Origin: Psychrilyobacter sp.
GTDB lineage: Bacteria > Fusobacteriota > Fusobacteriia > Fusobacteriales > Fusobacteriaceae
Reading direction: 5' to 3'
Assembly (NCBI GenBank): GCA_023145315.1
Contig: JAGLEA010000093.1
Coordinates: forward strand, 1 to 13,524
DNA length: 13,524 nt
Part shown: piece after piece, positions 1-5,732 of the stretch
Layout of the letters: every line of letters starts with the position of its first letter
How positions within the stretch are numbered: the stretch's first letter is position 1
The notes under the pieces: generated by a model
Seen by the model: the letters and a program-made list of their open reading frames with translations, nothing else
Databases searched by the model: none
What the model was told of the DNA's origin: nothing
Program-made: the position numbers and the translations under genes

Positions 1-1020
1 AAGAAAATATTTATAGGGACGGGAACAGAGCCTTTTATTCCACCGATTCCTGGGATAGAAACTCTTAGCGAAGATCAAATGCTGACAAATTTAAACATAT
101 TTGATCAAGATGAGATACCTAAAAGATTGACAATAATAGGTGGAGGAGCAATAGGGACAGAGATGGCCCAAGCTTTTTCTAGGCTAGGTAGTGAAGTGAA
201 TATAATTCAAATGGATAATTTTTTACTACCAATGGGTGATGAAGAGGCAGGAATATTACTAGGTAAAAGCTTAGAATTAGAGGGGATAGGAATATATAAC
301 AGTACAAAAATAGAAAAAATAGAGGTCAAGGAAGGGGTAGTATATACCCACACTAGTAAGGGTGTTTTTGAAGGAGATAAGATTTTAATAGCTACAGGAA
401 GAAGACCAGCATTAGAAACTCTAAAATTAGAAGCAGCAGGAATTAAGTATGATAAAAAAGGAATTATAGTAGATGAACATATGAGAACAAATCAAAAAAA
501 TATATATGCTGTAGGAGATTGTAATGGATTGGCACTGCTATCACATGCAGCAATGCACCAAGGAATGCTAGCTCTAATGAATGCTATGAATCCAACACCA
601 TTTAAATTTAAGAGAAGTAAATATATTGTTCCTTGGTCAGTTTTTACAAATCCAGAAGTCGCTCAAGCAGGGTTAACAGAAAAAGAAGCGAGAGAGAAAA
701 ATTACAAAATAGAAGTTGTAAAGAGGGAGTTTTCTTCATATGGGAGAACCATAGCAGATGGGAAACCAGAAGGCTTCATAAAGGTTATAACAAACAAAAG
801 AGGAAAGATATATGGGGTAACAATAGTGGGAACTGAAGCTAGTGAATTAATACATGAATGGATATTAGCTATTCAAAAAAATCTGACTATGTTTGATATA
901 ATGATGACGCAACATTCATTTCCAACTATATCAATGTTAAATAAGATGGTAGCTGAAGATTGGATGATGAAAAAAATGGGTAACACATGGATAAAAAGAC
1001 TAGCTAAATTTTTTATATAA
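1..1020 (+). CDS. NAD(P)/FAD-dependent disulfide-oxidoreductase-type flavoprotein, 3' part
   Basis: This is the C-terminal 339 residues of a pyridine-nucleotide disulfide oxidoreductase family flavoprotein (dihydrolipoamide dehydrogenase/mercuric reductase-like). The frame is open from base 1, so the first ATG (79) is internal; the FAD-binding N terminus and the redox CxxxxC site lie outside the window. Visible are the GTGTEPFIPPIPG segment, the NAD(P)-binding GGGAIG loop (139-156), ATGRRP, the second FAD motif YAVGDCNG, and a C-terminal dimerisation domain. The C-terminal active-site segment reads HSFPTISM (913-936). Dihydrolipoamide dehydrogenases have HxHPTLSE there, so the catalytic His is Phe and the Glu is Met, which points to a mercuric-reductase-like or other subfamily rather than true Lpd. 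The substrate cannot be named. It ends before a terminator, next to the ArsC-like/[2Fe-2S] gene. Confidence 0.88.
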   Translation, partial: KKIFIGTGTEPFIPPIPGIETLSEDQMLTNLNIFDQDEIPKRLTIIGGGAIGTEMAQAFSRLGSEVNIIQMDNFLLPMGDEEAGILLGKSLELEGIGIYNSTKIEKIEVKEGVVYTHTSKGVFEGDKILIATGRRPALETLKLEAAGIKYDKKGIIVDEHMRTNQKNIYAVGDCNGLALLSHAAMHQGMLALMNAMNPTPFKFKRSKYIVPWSVFTNPEVAQAGLTEKEAREKNYKIEVVKREFSSYGRTIADGKPEGFIKVITNKRGKIYGVTIVGTEASELIHEWILAIQKNLTMFDIMMTQHSFPTISMLNKMVAEDWMMKKMGNTWIKRLAKFFI

Positions 1021-1025
1021 TCATG

Positions 1026-1056
1026 AAAAAGCTTCTAATTGTTAGGAGCTTTTTTC
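1026..1056 (+). terminator. Intrinsic terminator after the flavoprotein gene
   Basis: A 13-bp hairpin (1026-1038 with 1042-1054, one T-G wobble, TTG loop) has an A-run on the 5' arm and a T-run on the 3' arm that continues as TTTTTTCTTTT. It starts five bases after the stop codon and separates the flavoprotein from the next gene. Confidence 0.85.
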
Positions 1057-1058
1057 TT

Positions 1059-1086
1059 TTGCAATTAAGATGAATTGTGGTATTAT
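1059..1086 (+). promoter_or_regulatory. Predicted promoter of the ArsC-like/BFD gene
   Basis: TTGCAA (1059-1064) lies 16 bases before TATTAT (1081-1086). TGG directly before the -10 makes it an extended -10 element. The promoter lies between the upstream terminator and a TGGAGG ribosome binding site (1101-1106) in front of the ATG at 1114. Confidence 0.55.
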
Positions 1087-1113
1087 TAGGTATAAGAAAA
1101 TGGAGGTTAAAAG

Positions 1114-1545
1114 ATGAAAATAGCATTTGTATGTAATGGAAATTCGTTTAAATCTATTGTAGCAGAGAGATTTGGAAATGAATTTAATGAGGGTGATTTT
1201 GAAATATATTCTGCAGGAACAAATCCAGCAGATGTGATTAATAAAGTGGGAAAAGAGATTATGGAAAAAAGAGGGCTCTCTATGGCAGGATATTCCCCTA
1301 AGTCAATGGATACTCTACCAGAAAAAGTAGATATTTTAGTGAAAATGGGGTGTGATATCGATTGTCCTATCCATATTGCAACGAGAGTAATGGATTTTGG
1401 ATTACAAGATGTAAAAGATAAAGAAAAATGTGTGGAGTTAATAGGTGAAAAAGTAGGCTCACTAATTAAAACTCTGAAGATCCAAATGGATACTGCTCCT
1501 AAAGTAGAAATAAAAAAAGAAGCAGAAGAAACAGGAAGTTGCTGA
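1114..1545 (+). CDS. ArsC/LMW protein-tyrosine-phosphatase-like protein (product if UGA is a stop)
   Basis: This is the 143-residue product if the TGA terminates. The start ATG is preceded by TGGAGG at 7-nt spacing. The N terminus AFVCNGNSFKS aligns with the family P-loop C-x5-R-S: nucleophile Cys7 is kept, but the invariant Arg is Lys and the usual second Cys is Phe. The MGCDIDCP segment carries Cys80 and Cys84, where arsenate reductases of the thioredoxin-coupled type have their resolving cysteines. The acid-loop DP motif reads DV (residues 99-100). The set suggests thiol redox chemistry is kept while phosphatase activity may be weakened. The chain ends in ETGSC, an abrupt end just before the TGA that fits continued translation better than a natural terminus. 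Confidence 0.7.
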   Translation: MKIAFVCNGNSFKSIVAERFGNEFNEGDFEIYSAGTNPADVINKVGKEIMEKRGLSMAGYSPKSMDTLPEKVDILVKMGCDIDCPIHIATRVMDFGLQDVKDKEKCVELIGEKVGSLIKTLKIQMDTAPKVEIKKEAEETGSC

Positions 1546-1818
1546 GGAACTAATGATGAAGATACTAGGATAGTGTCGTATGAAGATGAAAAAAACAGAG
1601 TAAAAACTCCTAAAGAAAAGAAGATGTTTGAATATATCTGCTACTGTGACAAAGTTACAAAAGGTGATATTGTAGTAGCAATTATGGGTGGTGCGAAAAC
1701 ATTACAAGACATAATGAAAGTAACAGGAGCTATGGCTCATTCAAATTGTGCTGTAAATAACCCTACTGGAAAATGTTGTGGAAATGATATAAAAGAAATA
1801 ATTGAAATATATAGTTAA
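1114..1818 (+). CDS. Candidate selenoprotein: ArsC/LMW-phosphatase-like domain, Cys-Sec linker, BFD-like [2Fe-2S] domain
   Basis: Read through the TGA at 1543-1545, the frame gives one 234-residue protein. Domain 1 (residues 1-125) has the low-molecular-weight phosphatase/arsenate-reductase fold. A highly charged linker (about 126-170) contains Gly-Ser-Cys143-[UGA144]-Gly. Domain 2 (about 171-234) is a BFD/CopZ-like [2Fe-2S] module. Seen directly: both halves are in the same frame, the 26 codons between TGA and the ATG at 1624 have no stop, and a SECIS-like hairpin sits 15 bases after the TGA. No good ribosome binding site exists for a separate second gene. Inferred: UGA is decoded as selenocysteine, giving a vicinal Cys-Sec redox pair fed electrons by the iron-sulfur domain, perhaps with the neighbouring flavoprotein. 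The alternatives are two separate genes, or a Cys-to-stop mutation. Substrate unknown; arsenate or another oxyanion is only a guess from the fold. Confidence 0.62.
1543..1577 (+). promoter_or_regulatory. In-frame UGA with bacterial SECIS-like hairpin
   Basis: The TGA is at 1543-1545. After 15 bases, GATACTA (1561-1567) pairs with TAGTGTC (1571-1577) in a 7-bp stem (one U-G pair) closed by a GGA loop (1568-1570). Bacterial SECIS elements are known to sit directly 3' of the UGA inside the coding sequence, with the apical loop roughly 16-37 nt downstream and a G in its first positions. This loop begins 22 nt after the codon and starts with GG. The assignment is by structure and position only; no covariation could be tested. 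Confidence 0.6.
1573..1818 (+). CDS. BFD-like [2Fe-2S]-binding protein/domain
   Basis: This is the C-terminal domain of the candidate selenoprotein, or a separate small protein if the TGA is a stop. The sequence YICYCDKVTKGDIVVAI, a helix-rich middle, then NCAVNNPTGKCCGNDI is the pattern of BFD-like (2Fe-2S) domains such as the N-terminal domain of CopZ. The likely cluster ligands are the CxC pair and the two cysteines of C-x8-C, with an adjacent extra Cys. Such domains shuttle single electrons. If separately translated, the start would be GTG 1573 (only AGGA two bases before it, too close, and inside the SECIS-like stem) or ATG 1624 (64 residues, weak AAAGAAAAG upstream). Neither matches the strong sites of the other genes here, which favours read-through. 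A terminator follows directly. Confidence 0.75.
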   Translation: MSYEDEKNRVKTPKEKKMFEYICYCDKVTKGDIVVAIMGGAKTLQDIMKVTGAMAHSNCAVNNPTGKCCGNDIKEIIEIYS

Positions 1819-1822
1819 AAAT

Positions 1823-1857
1823 AAGAAATCCACTAAATTATTTTAGTGGATTTCTTT
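1823..1857 (+). terminator. Intrinsic terminator after the BFD-like gene
   Basis: A 15-bp perfect hairpin (1823-1837 with 1842-1856, TTAT loop) begins five bases after the TAA. The only T-run is the short one at its 3' edge. It closes the ArsC-like/BFD transcription unit. Confidence 0.8.
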
Positions 1858-1894
1858 AGCAAAAAAGTAAAAGAACTTATATGTGAAAAAAAAT

Positions 1895-1923
1895 TTGGAT
1901 ACTTTAATTAAATGTTGTATACT
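1895..1923 (+). promoter_or_regulatory. Predicted promoter of the alanine symporter gene
   Basis: TTGGAT (1895-1900), a 17-bp spacer and TATACT (1918-1923) predict a start near 1930. The ribosome binding site AAGGGGG (1962-1968) follows 5 bases before the ATG at 1973. Confidence 0.5.
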
Positions 1924-1928
1924 TTTAA

Positions 1929-1944
1929 TGTGAAATAACTCACA
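1929..1944. promoter_or_regulatory. CRP-type palindrome TGTGA-N6-TCACA
   Basis: The 16-bp element TGTGAAATAACTCACA is an exact match to the CRP-family core TGTGA-N6-TCACA. It covers the predicted transcription start of the symporter gene. A CRP activator site centred near -41 would put the start past the ATG, so this position suits repression or a promoter not recognised here. No regulator gene lies in the window. Confidence 0.45.
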
Positions 1945-1972
1945 CATTTTATATTTTATTTAAGGGGGAAGT

Positions 1973-3487
1973 ATGGAAAATTTTATTAATGGGTTAAATG
2001 GTATTGTTTGGTCACCATTTCTTGTATATCTTTGTTTAGGTGCTGGACTGTTTTTTACATTAAAAATAGGTGGAGCACAATTTACAATGATAAAAGAGAT
2101 GATAAGGCTTTTATTAGGAAAAGATGTAAAGCCAGGTGAAAGGTCAAAAGAAGCTATAACAGGATTTGAAGCTATGTGTATGTCTGTTTCTGGAAGAGTT
2201 GGAACAGGAAATATCGCAGGAGTTGCTACAGCTATTGCACTAGGGGGTCCTGGATCTATATTTTGGTTATGGGTAATCTCGCTATTAGGAGCAGCGTCGT
2301 CATATGTAGAATCAACATTAGGGCAACTTTATAAAGAAAAATTTGAAGGTGGCTATAGAGGTGGACCAGCTTACTATTTTAGAAGTGGTTTGATGGGTGG
2401 TAAAAGATGGTATGGTAATTTATTTGCTATTGTAACAGTGATAAGTATGTCATTATTCATACCTTCTGTTCAAGCAAATGTAATTGCAGGATCTGTAAAT
2501 ACTGCTGTAGGAGTTCCAACATGGATAACTGGTATAGTGATTGTAGTTTTACTTTCTATCATTATCTTTGGTGGTGCAAAAAGAATTGCTAAGTTTGCTG
2601 GGGTAGTAGTACCGTTTATGGCAATAGCTTATATTATTTTGGCTCTTGTGGTTTTAGTTTTAAATATTAGTGAAATTATTCCTTCATTATCACTTATTGT
2701 GAGATCTGCTTTCGGTAAGGAAGAAGCTTTCGCAGGTATTGTTGGTACAGCAGTAATGTGGGGAGTAAAGAGAGGAATTTATTCAAATGAAGCAGGACAA
2801 GGTACAGGTCCAGCGTCAGCAGCAGCGGCAGAAACTTCACATCCTGCAAAGCAAGGTTTAATTCAAGCATTTTCAATTTATATTGATTCTGTATTTGTTT
2901 GTACAGCAACTGCATTGATGATCATAATAACTGGAGCATATAAAGTGTTTGATGCTTCTGGAAAATCTATATATTCTGCTCATGGTGCACTAGATTCAAT
3001 GACTACAAAAACTATAGGGTCGTTAAATACAGCTGTAGCACTTGATAATACTATAGGAGCAGGAGCTTATATAGTGGCTATAGCTATTATGTTTTTTGCT
3101 TTTACAACTATATTAGCATATTTTTGGAATGGAGATTCTTGTGCTATATATTTATTTGAGGGTAAAACACACGGTAAGAAAATTAGAAGTTTAATAAACA
3201 TAGTATTTCTAGCTTTTATATTTTTAGGAACTATAATAACAGGTGGATTAGCTTGGACATTAGGAGATATTGGAGTAGGAATGATGGCATGGGTAAATAT
3301 TATAGGAATATTATTAATGTATAAACCTACTATTATGTGTTTAAAAGATTATAAAGAAAGAATGAAAAAAGGAACACAAGATAATTGGGACTTTAATCCA
3401 AATGCCATAGGAATAGAAGGGGACTTCAAAGTTTGGGATGAGATTAGAGCTACAGAGCATATAAGTAATGAAGAAAAAAGAAAGTAA
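1973..3487 (+). CDS. Sodium:alanine symporter (AGCS family)
   Basis: An integral inner-membrane carrier of 504 residues, a typical length for the alanine/glycine:cation symporter family, which imports alanine or glycine with Na+. Many hydrophobic segments run from residue 13 to about 455. Family signatures are SGRVGTGNIAGVATAI (73-88) followed by GGPGSIFW, and SNEAGQGTGPASAAAA (271-286). The C-terminal 50 residues are hydrophilic and cytoplasmic. ATG 1973 is chosen because AAGGGGG lies just upstream and the protein begins as family members do. It is monocistronic, with its own promoter and terminator. It sits where secY usually precedes adk. Whether it takes alanine, glycine or another small amino acid cannot be decided from sequence. 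Confidence 0.92.
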   Translation: MENFINGLNGIVWSPFLVYLCLGAGLFFTLKIGGAQFTMIKEMIRLLLGKDVKPGERSKEAITGFEAMCMSVSGRVGTGNIAGVATAIALGGPGSIFWLWVISLLGAASSYVESTLGQLYKEKFEGGYRGGPAYYFRSGLMGGKRWYGNLFAIVTVISMSLFIPSVQANVIAGSVNTAVGVPTWITGIVIVVLLSIIIFGGAKRIAKFAGVVVPFMAIAYIILALVVLVLNISEIIPSLSLIVRSAFGKEEAFAGIVGTAVMWGVKRGIYSNEAGQGTGPASAAAAETSHPAKQGLIQAFSIYIDSVFVCTATALMIIITGAYKVFDASGKSIYSAHGALDSMTTKTIGSLNTAVALDNTIGAGAYIVAIAIMFFAFTTILAYFWNGDSCAIYLFEGKTHGKKIRSLINIVFLAFIFLGTIITGGLAWTLGDIGVGMMAWVNIIGILLMYKPTIMCLKDYKERMKKGTQDNWDFNPNAIGIEGDFKVWDEIRATEHISNEEKRK

Positions 3488-3507
3488 AATAATATAAGCT
3501 AGAAAAG

Positions 3508-3540
3508 AAGCTATAGCATTAATTTGTTATAGCTTTTTTC
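3508..3540 (+). terminator. Intrinsic terminator after the symporter gene
   Basis: An 11-bp hairpin (3508-3518 with 3525-3535, one G-T pair, TTAATT loop) runs into TTTTTTC. It separates the symporter from adk. Confidence 0.85.
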
Positions 3541-3582
3541 TTAGGTAAAATTTTAAAAAAAGTATAGAGAAATATAAAAATC

Positions 3583-3611
3583 TTTAAAAAATAACGGATA
3601 TATAGTATAAT
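3583..3611 (+). promoter_or_regulatory. Predicted adk promoter
   Basis: TTTAAA (3583-3588), a 17-bp spacer and a perfect TATAAT (3606-3611). The ribosome binding site AAAAGGAG (3631-3638) follows before the ATG at 3649. The promoter lies downstream of the symporter terminator, so adk begins a new transcription unit. Confidence 0.6.
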
Positions 3612-3648
3612 ACATGGTATATAAAAAATAAAAAGGAGTGATTATTCA

Positions 3649-4290
3649 ATGAATATCATGTTATTTGGAGCACCAGGTGCAGGAAAAGGAACACAAGCTA
3701 AATTTTTAATAGAAAAGTATGGAATCCCTCAAATCTCTACAGGAGATATCTTGAGAGCTGCGATAAAAGCAGGAACAAATATGGGGTTAGAAGCAAAGAG
3801 ATTCATGGATGAAGGGAAATTAGTTCCAGACTCAACAATAATAGGTATTATAAAAGACAGATTAGCTGAATCAGACTGTAAGGAAGGATTTATCTTAGAT
3901 GGTTTTCCTAGAACAATTCCTCAAGCAGAAGCTTTAGAACTACTAATGAAAGAGATGGGAATATCTTTAGATAGAGTAATATCTCTAAATGTTCCAGATG
4001 AATTGATTGTAGGTAGAATTACAGGTAGAAGAGTATGTCCAAAATGTGGAGCATCATTTCACATGGAGTTTAACTCACCAAAAGTAGAAGGTATTTGTGA
4101 CTACTGTGGTGACAAATTAGTTCAAAGAAAAGATGATACAGCTGAAACAGTAGTAAGTAGATTAGATGCTTACCATACACAAACTGCACCATTATTTGAT
4201 TTCTATACCGAAAGAAATGTAATGTCAGAAGTAGATGGAACAAAAGATGTTTCAGATGTAAAAGAAGACATATTTAAAATATTGGGATAA
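3649..4290 (+). CDS. adk: Adenylate kinase (zinc-binding long form)
   Basis: Cytoplasmic enzyme interconverting ATP + AMP and 2 ADP, setting the adenylate balance. At 213 residues it is the long-LID form. The P-loop GAPGAGKGT spans residues 7-15, the AMP-binding region includes STGD (30-33), and DGFPRT is at 84-89. The LID domain carries CPKC (130-133) and CDYC (150-153), the four-cysteine zinc site found in many Gram-positive and related kinases. It normally lies between secY and map in the spc cluster; here secY is missing upstream and a hairpin terminator separates it from map, so it may be controlled independently. Confidence 0.97.
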   Translation: MNIMLFGAPGAGKGTQAKFLIEKYGIPQISTGDILRAAIKAGTNMGLEAKRFMDEGKLVPDSTIIGIIKDRLAESDCKEGFILDGFPRTIPQAEALELLMKEMGISLDRVISLNVPDELIVGRITGRRVCPKCGASFHMEFNSPKVEGICDYCGDKLVQRKDDTAETVVSRLDAYHTQTAPLFDFYTERNVMSEVDGTKDVSDVKEDIFKILG

Positions 4291-4305
4291 TATATTATAT
4301 AGATT

Positions 4306-4333
4306 AAAAAAGGTGGGATTGCTCACCTTTTTT
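4306..4333 (+). terminator. Terminator/attenuator between adk and map
   Basis: A-run plus GGTG (4306-4315) pairs with CACC plus T-run (4324-4333), a 10-bp stem with an 8-nt loop and six T's. It lies inside the adk-map gap, just before the map ribosome binding site. No clear promoter lies between it and map, so partial read-through is likely needed unless a promoter was missed. Confidence 0.7.
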
Positions 4334-4352
4334 AGTAAGACAAGGAGGATCT

Positions 4353-5123
4353 ATGTCATTTACAATAAAGACACGAGAAGAAATAGAAAAAATAAAAGCG
4401 GCTAATCAAGTAATAGCAAGACTATATGCAGATATACTACCTAGCAAGATAGTACCCGGTGTATCAACTAATGAATTAAATACTATTATAGAGGAATATA
4501 TAATATCTCAAGGTGGAACTCCAGCTACGATAGGTGTAGGAGGACCAAGTAATGCATATCCAGCAGGGTCATGTTTATCTGTAAACGAGGCTGTGGTACA
4601 CGGAGTTCCTAATGAAAGAATATTAGAGGAAGGGGATATAATTAGTGTGGATACAGTAGTAGAACTAGATGGATTTTATGGTGATTCGGCTTTTACTTTT
4701 CCAGTAGGAGAAATTGATGAAGAATCAAAGCGGTTATTAGAAGTTACGAAAAAGTCTTTAGAAATAGGAATAGAAGAGTGTTATGCTGGAAATAGATTAG
4801 GTGATTTAGGGAATGCTATTGAGAGCTATGTAAAGAAAAACAAATTTACAGTAGTAAGAGATTTTTGTGGTCATGGAGTAGGATATTCTATGCATGAAGA
4901 CCCTATGGTAATGAATTTTGGAAGAAAAGGTAGAGGTATAAAATTAGAAGAAGGTATGGTGATTGCTATAGAACCAATGGTGAATGCAGGATCATATAAA
5001 GTAGGGATATTAAAGGATGGATGGACTGCTGTAACTAGGGATGGAAAGAGAAGTGCACACTTTGAACATTCAGTAGCAATCGTTGATGGAAAACCAGTGG
5101 TTCTAAGTAAATTAGATAGATAA
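4353..5123 (+). CDS. map: Type I methionine aminopeptidase
   Basis: Cytoplasmic dimetal hydrolase that removes the initiator Met from new proteins with small second residues. The length of 256 residues is standard for bacterial type I. The five metal ligands of the family are all visible: Asp100 (ISVD), Asp111 (YGD), His174 (GHG), Glu207 (IEP) and Glu238 (HFEH). His83 (VVHGVP) and His181 match the substrate-contacting histidines. AAGGAGG (4342-4348) lies 4 nt before the ATG. The position between adk and infA is the classical bacterial order. Confidence 0.97.
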   Translation: MSFTIKTREEIEKIKAANQVIARLYADILPSKIVPGVSTNELNTIIEEYIISQGGTPATIGVGGPSNAYPAGSCLSVNEAVVHGVPNERILEEGDIISVDTVVELDGFYGDSAFTFPVGEIDEESKRLLEVTKKSLEIGIEECYAGNRLGDLGNAIESYVKKNKFTVVRDFCGHGVGYSMHEDPMVMNFGRKGRGIKLEEGMVIAIEPMVNAGSYKVGILKDGWTAVTRDGKRSAHFEHSVAIVDGKPVVLSKLDR

Positions 5124-5141
5124 AAAACAAAAAATAAACAG

Positions 5142-5170
5142 TAGACTTTTTGTATATATTATGATATAAT
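5142..5170 (+). promoter_or_regulatory. Predicted promoter of the infA-rplQ operon
   Basis: TAGACT (5142-5147), a 17-bp spacer and a perfect TATAAT (5165-5170) preceded by TGA, an extended -10. It lies in the map-infA gap and could drive infA and the following ribosomal genes independently of map. Confidence 0.6.
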
Positions 5171-5205
5171 AATTCGGTATTAACAATAAGTTTCGAGGAG
5201 GAAGC

Positions 5206-5424
5206 ATGGCGAAACAAGACGTAATAGAGTTAGAAGGAGTAATACTAGAAACACTACCTAATGCTATGTTTAAAGTAGAATTAGAAAATGGACATGTGAT
5301 TACTGGTCACATATCAGGAAAAATGAGAATGTTTTACATTAGAATTTTACCTGGAGATAAGGTATTAGTTCAAGTTTCACCTTATGATTTATCAAAAGGT
5401 AGAATTGTTTACAGAAAAAAATAA
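5206..5424 (+). CDS. infA: Translation initiation factor IF-1
   Basis: A 72-residue OB-fold protein that binds the A site of the 30S subunit during initiation and works with IF-2 and IF-3. The sequence has the family core LEGVILETLPNAMFKVELEN, then GHISGKMRM and YIRILPGDKV, and ends in YRKK. The length is exactly typical. Position 46 is Phe (MRMFYIRIL) where an Asn or His is more usual, a minor variant. GAGGAGG lies just upstream of the ATG. It heads the translational operon and is followed after 24 nt by rpmJ. Confidence 0.97.
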   Translation: MAKQDVIELEGVILETLPNAMFKVELENGHVITGHISGKMRMFYIRILPGDKVLVQVSPYDLSKGRIVYRKK

Positions 5425-5448
5425 TTTTTTTGTAGAAGGAGGTTTCAA

Positions 5449-5565
5449 ATGAAAGTAAGAGCATCAGTAAAGGCTATTTGTGATCACTGTAAAGTTATCA
5501 AAAGACATGGCAAGATCAGAGTAATCTGTAAATCAAATCCAAAACACAAACAAGTTCAAGGATAA
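5449..5565 (+). CDS. rpmJ: Ribosomal protein bL36
   Basis: A 38-codon gene giving MKVRASVKAICDHCKVIKRH followed by GKIRVICKSNPKHKQVQG. This is ribosomal protein L36 of the large subunit. The zinc ribbon is complete (Cys11, Cys14, Cys27, His33), so it is the zinc-containing form rather than a zinc-independent paralogue. AAGGAGG (5436-5442) lies 6 nt before the ATG. Its place between infA and rpsM is the classical order. Confidence 0.97.
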   Translation: MKVRASVKAICDHCKVIKRHGKIRVICKSNPKHKQVQG

Positions 5566-5732
5566 TTTACAAAGGCAACACCAATTTGGAAAACGCGTAC
5601 TGTAAAGATATGTTGACCTGTAGAGGCACTACTTTTGGATGAAAATTCGAAGTAATCAAAAGGCATATCGAGGAAAGTGTTTAGCTGGTTATTATACCAA
5701 GCGATATATAAAGTAAACGAGGAGGAAAATAC
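5566..5732 (+). promoter_or_regulatory. Structured rpmJ-rpsM gap, possible ribosomal-protein leader
   Basis: A 167-nt non-coding gap, far longer than the others in the operon and visibly richer in G and C than nearby spacers. Hairpins can be drawn: GTAG/CTAC (5620-5623 with 5629-5632); CTTTTG/CAAAAG (5632-5637 with 5657-5662); ATATC/GATAT (5665-5669 with 5703-5707). The last encloses GCTGGT paired with ACC-A-AGC (5684-5689 with 5696-5702, one bulged A). In E. coli, S4 represses this operon by binding a pseudoknotted leader just before the rpsM GTG. A similar role here is inferred from position, structure and the GTG start. No stretch complementary to the ribosome binding site was found. Confidence 0.4.

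Noticed and set aside
1573..1581. GTG 1573 as the start of an independent 81-residue BFD gene
   Set aside because: The only purine-rich site (AGGA) is two bases away, too close for initiation, and the codon lies inside a stable stem. It is kept only as an alternative to read-through.
5609..5641. Ten-codon ORF in the rpmJ-rpsM gap
   Set aside because: It has no ribosome binding site and overlaps predicted hairpins, so it is more likely part of a structured leader.
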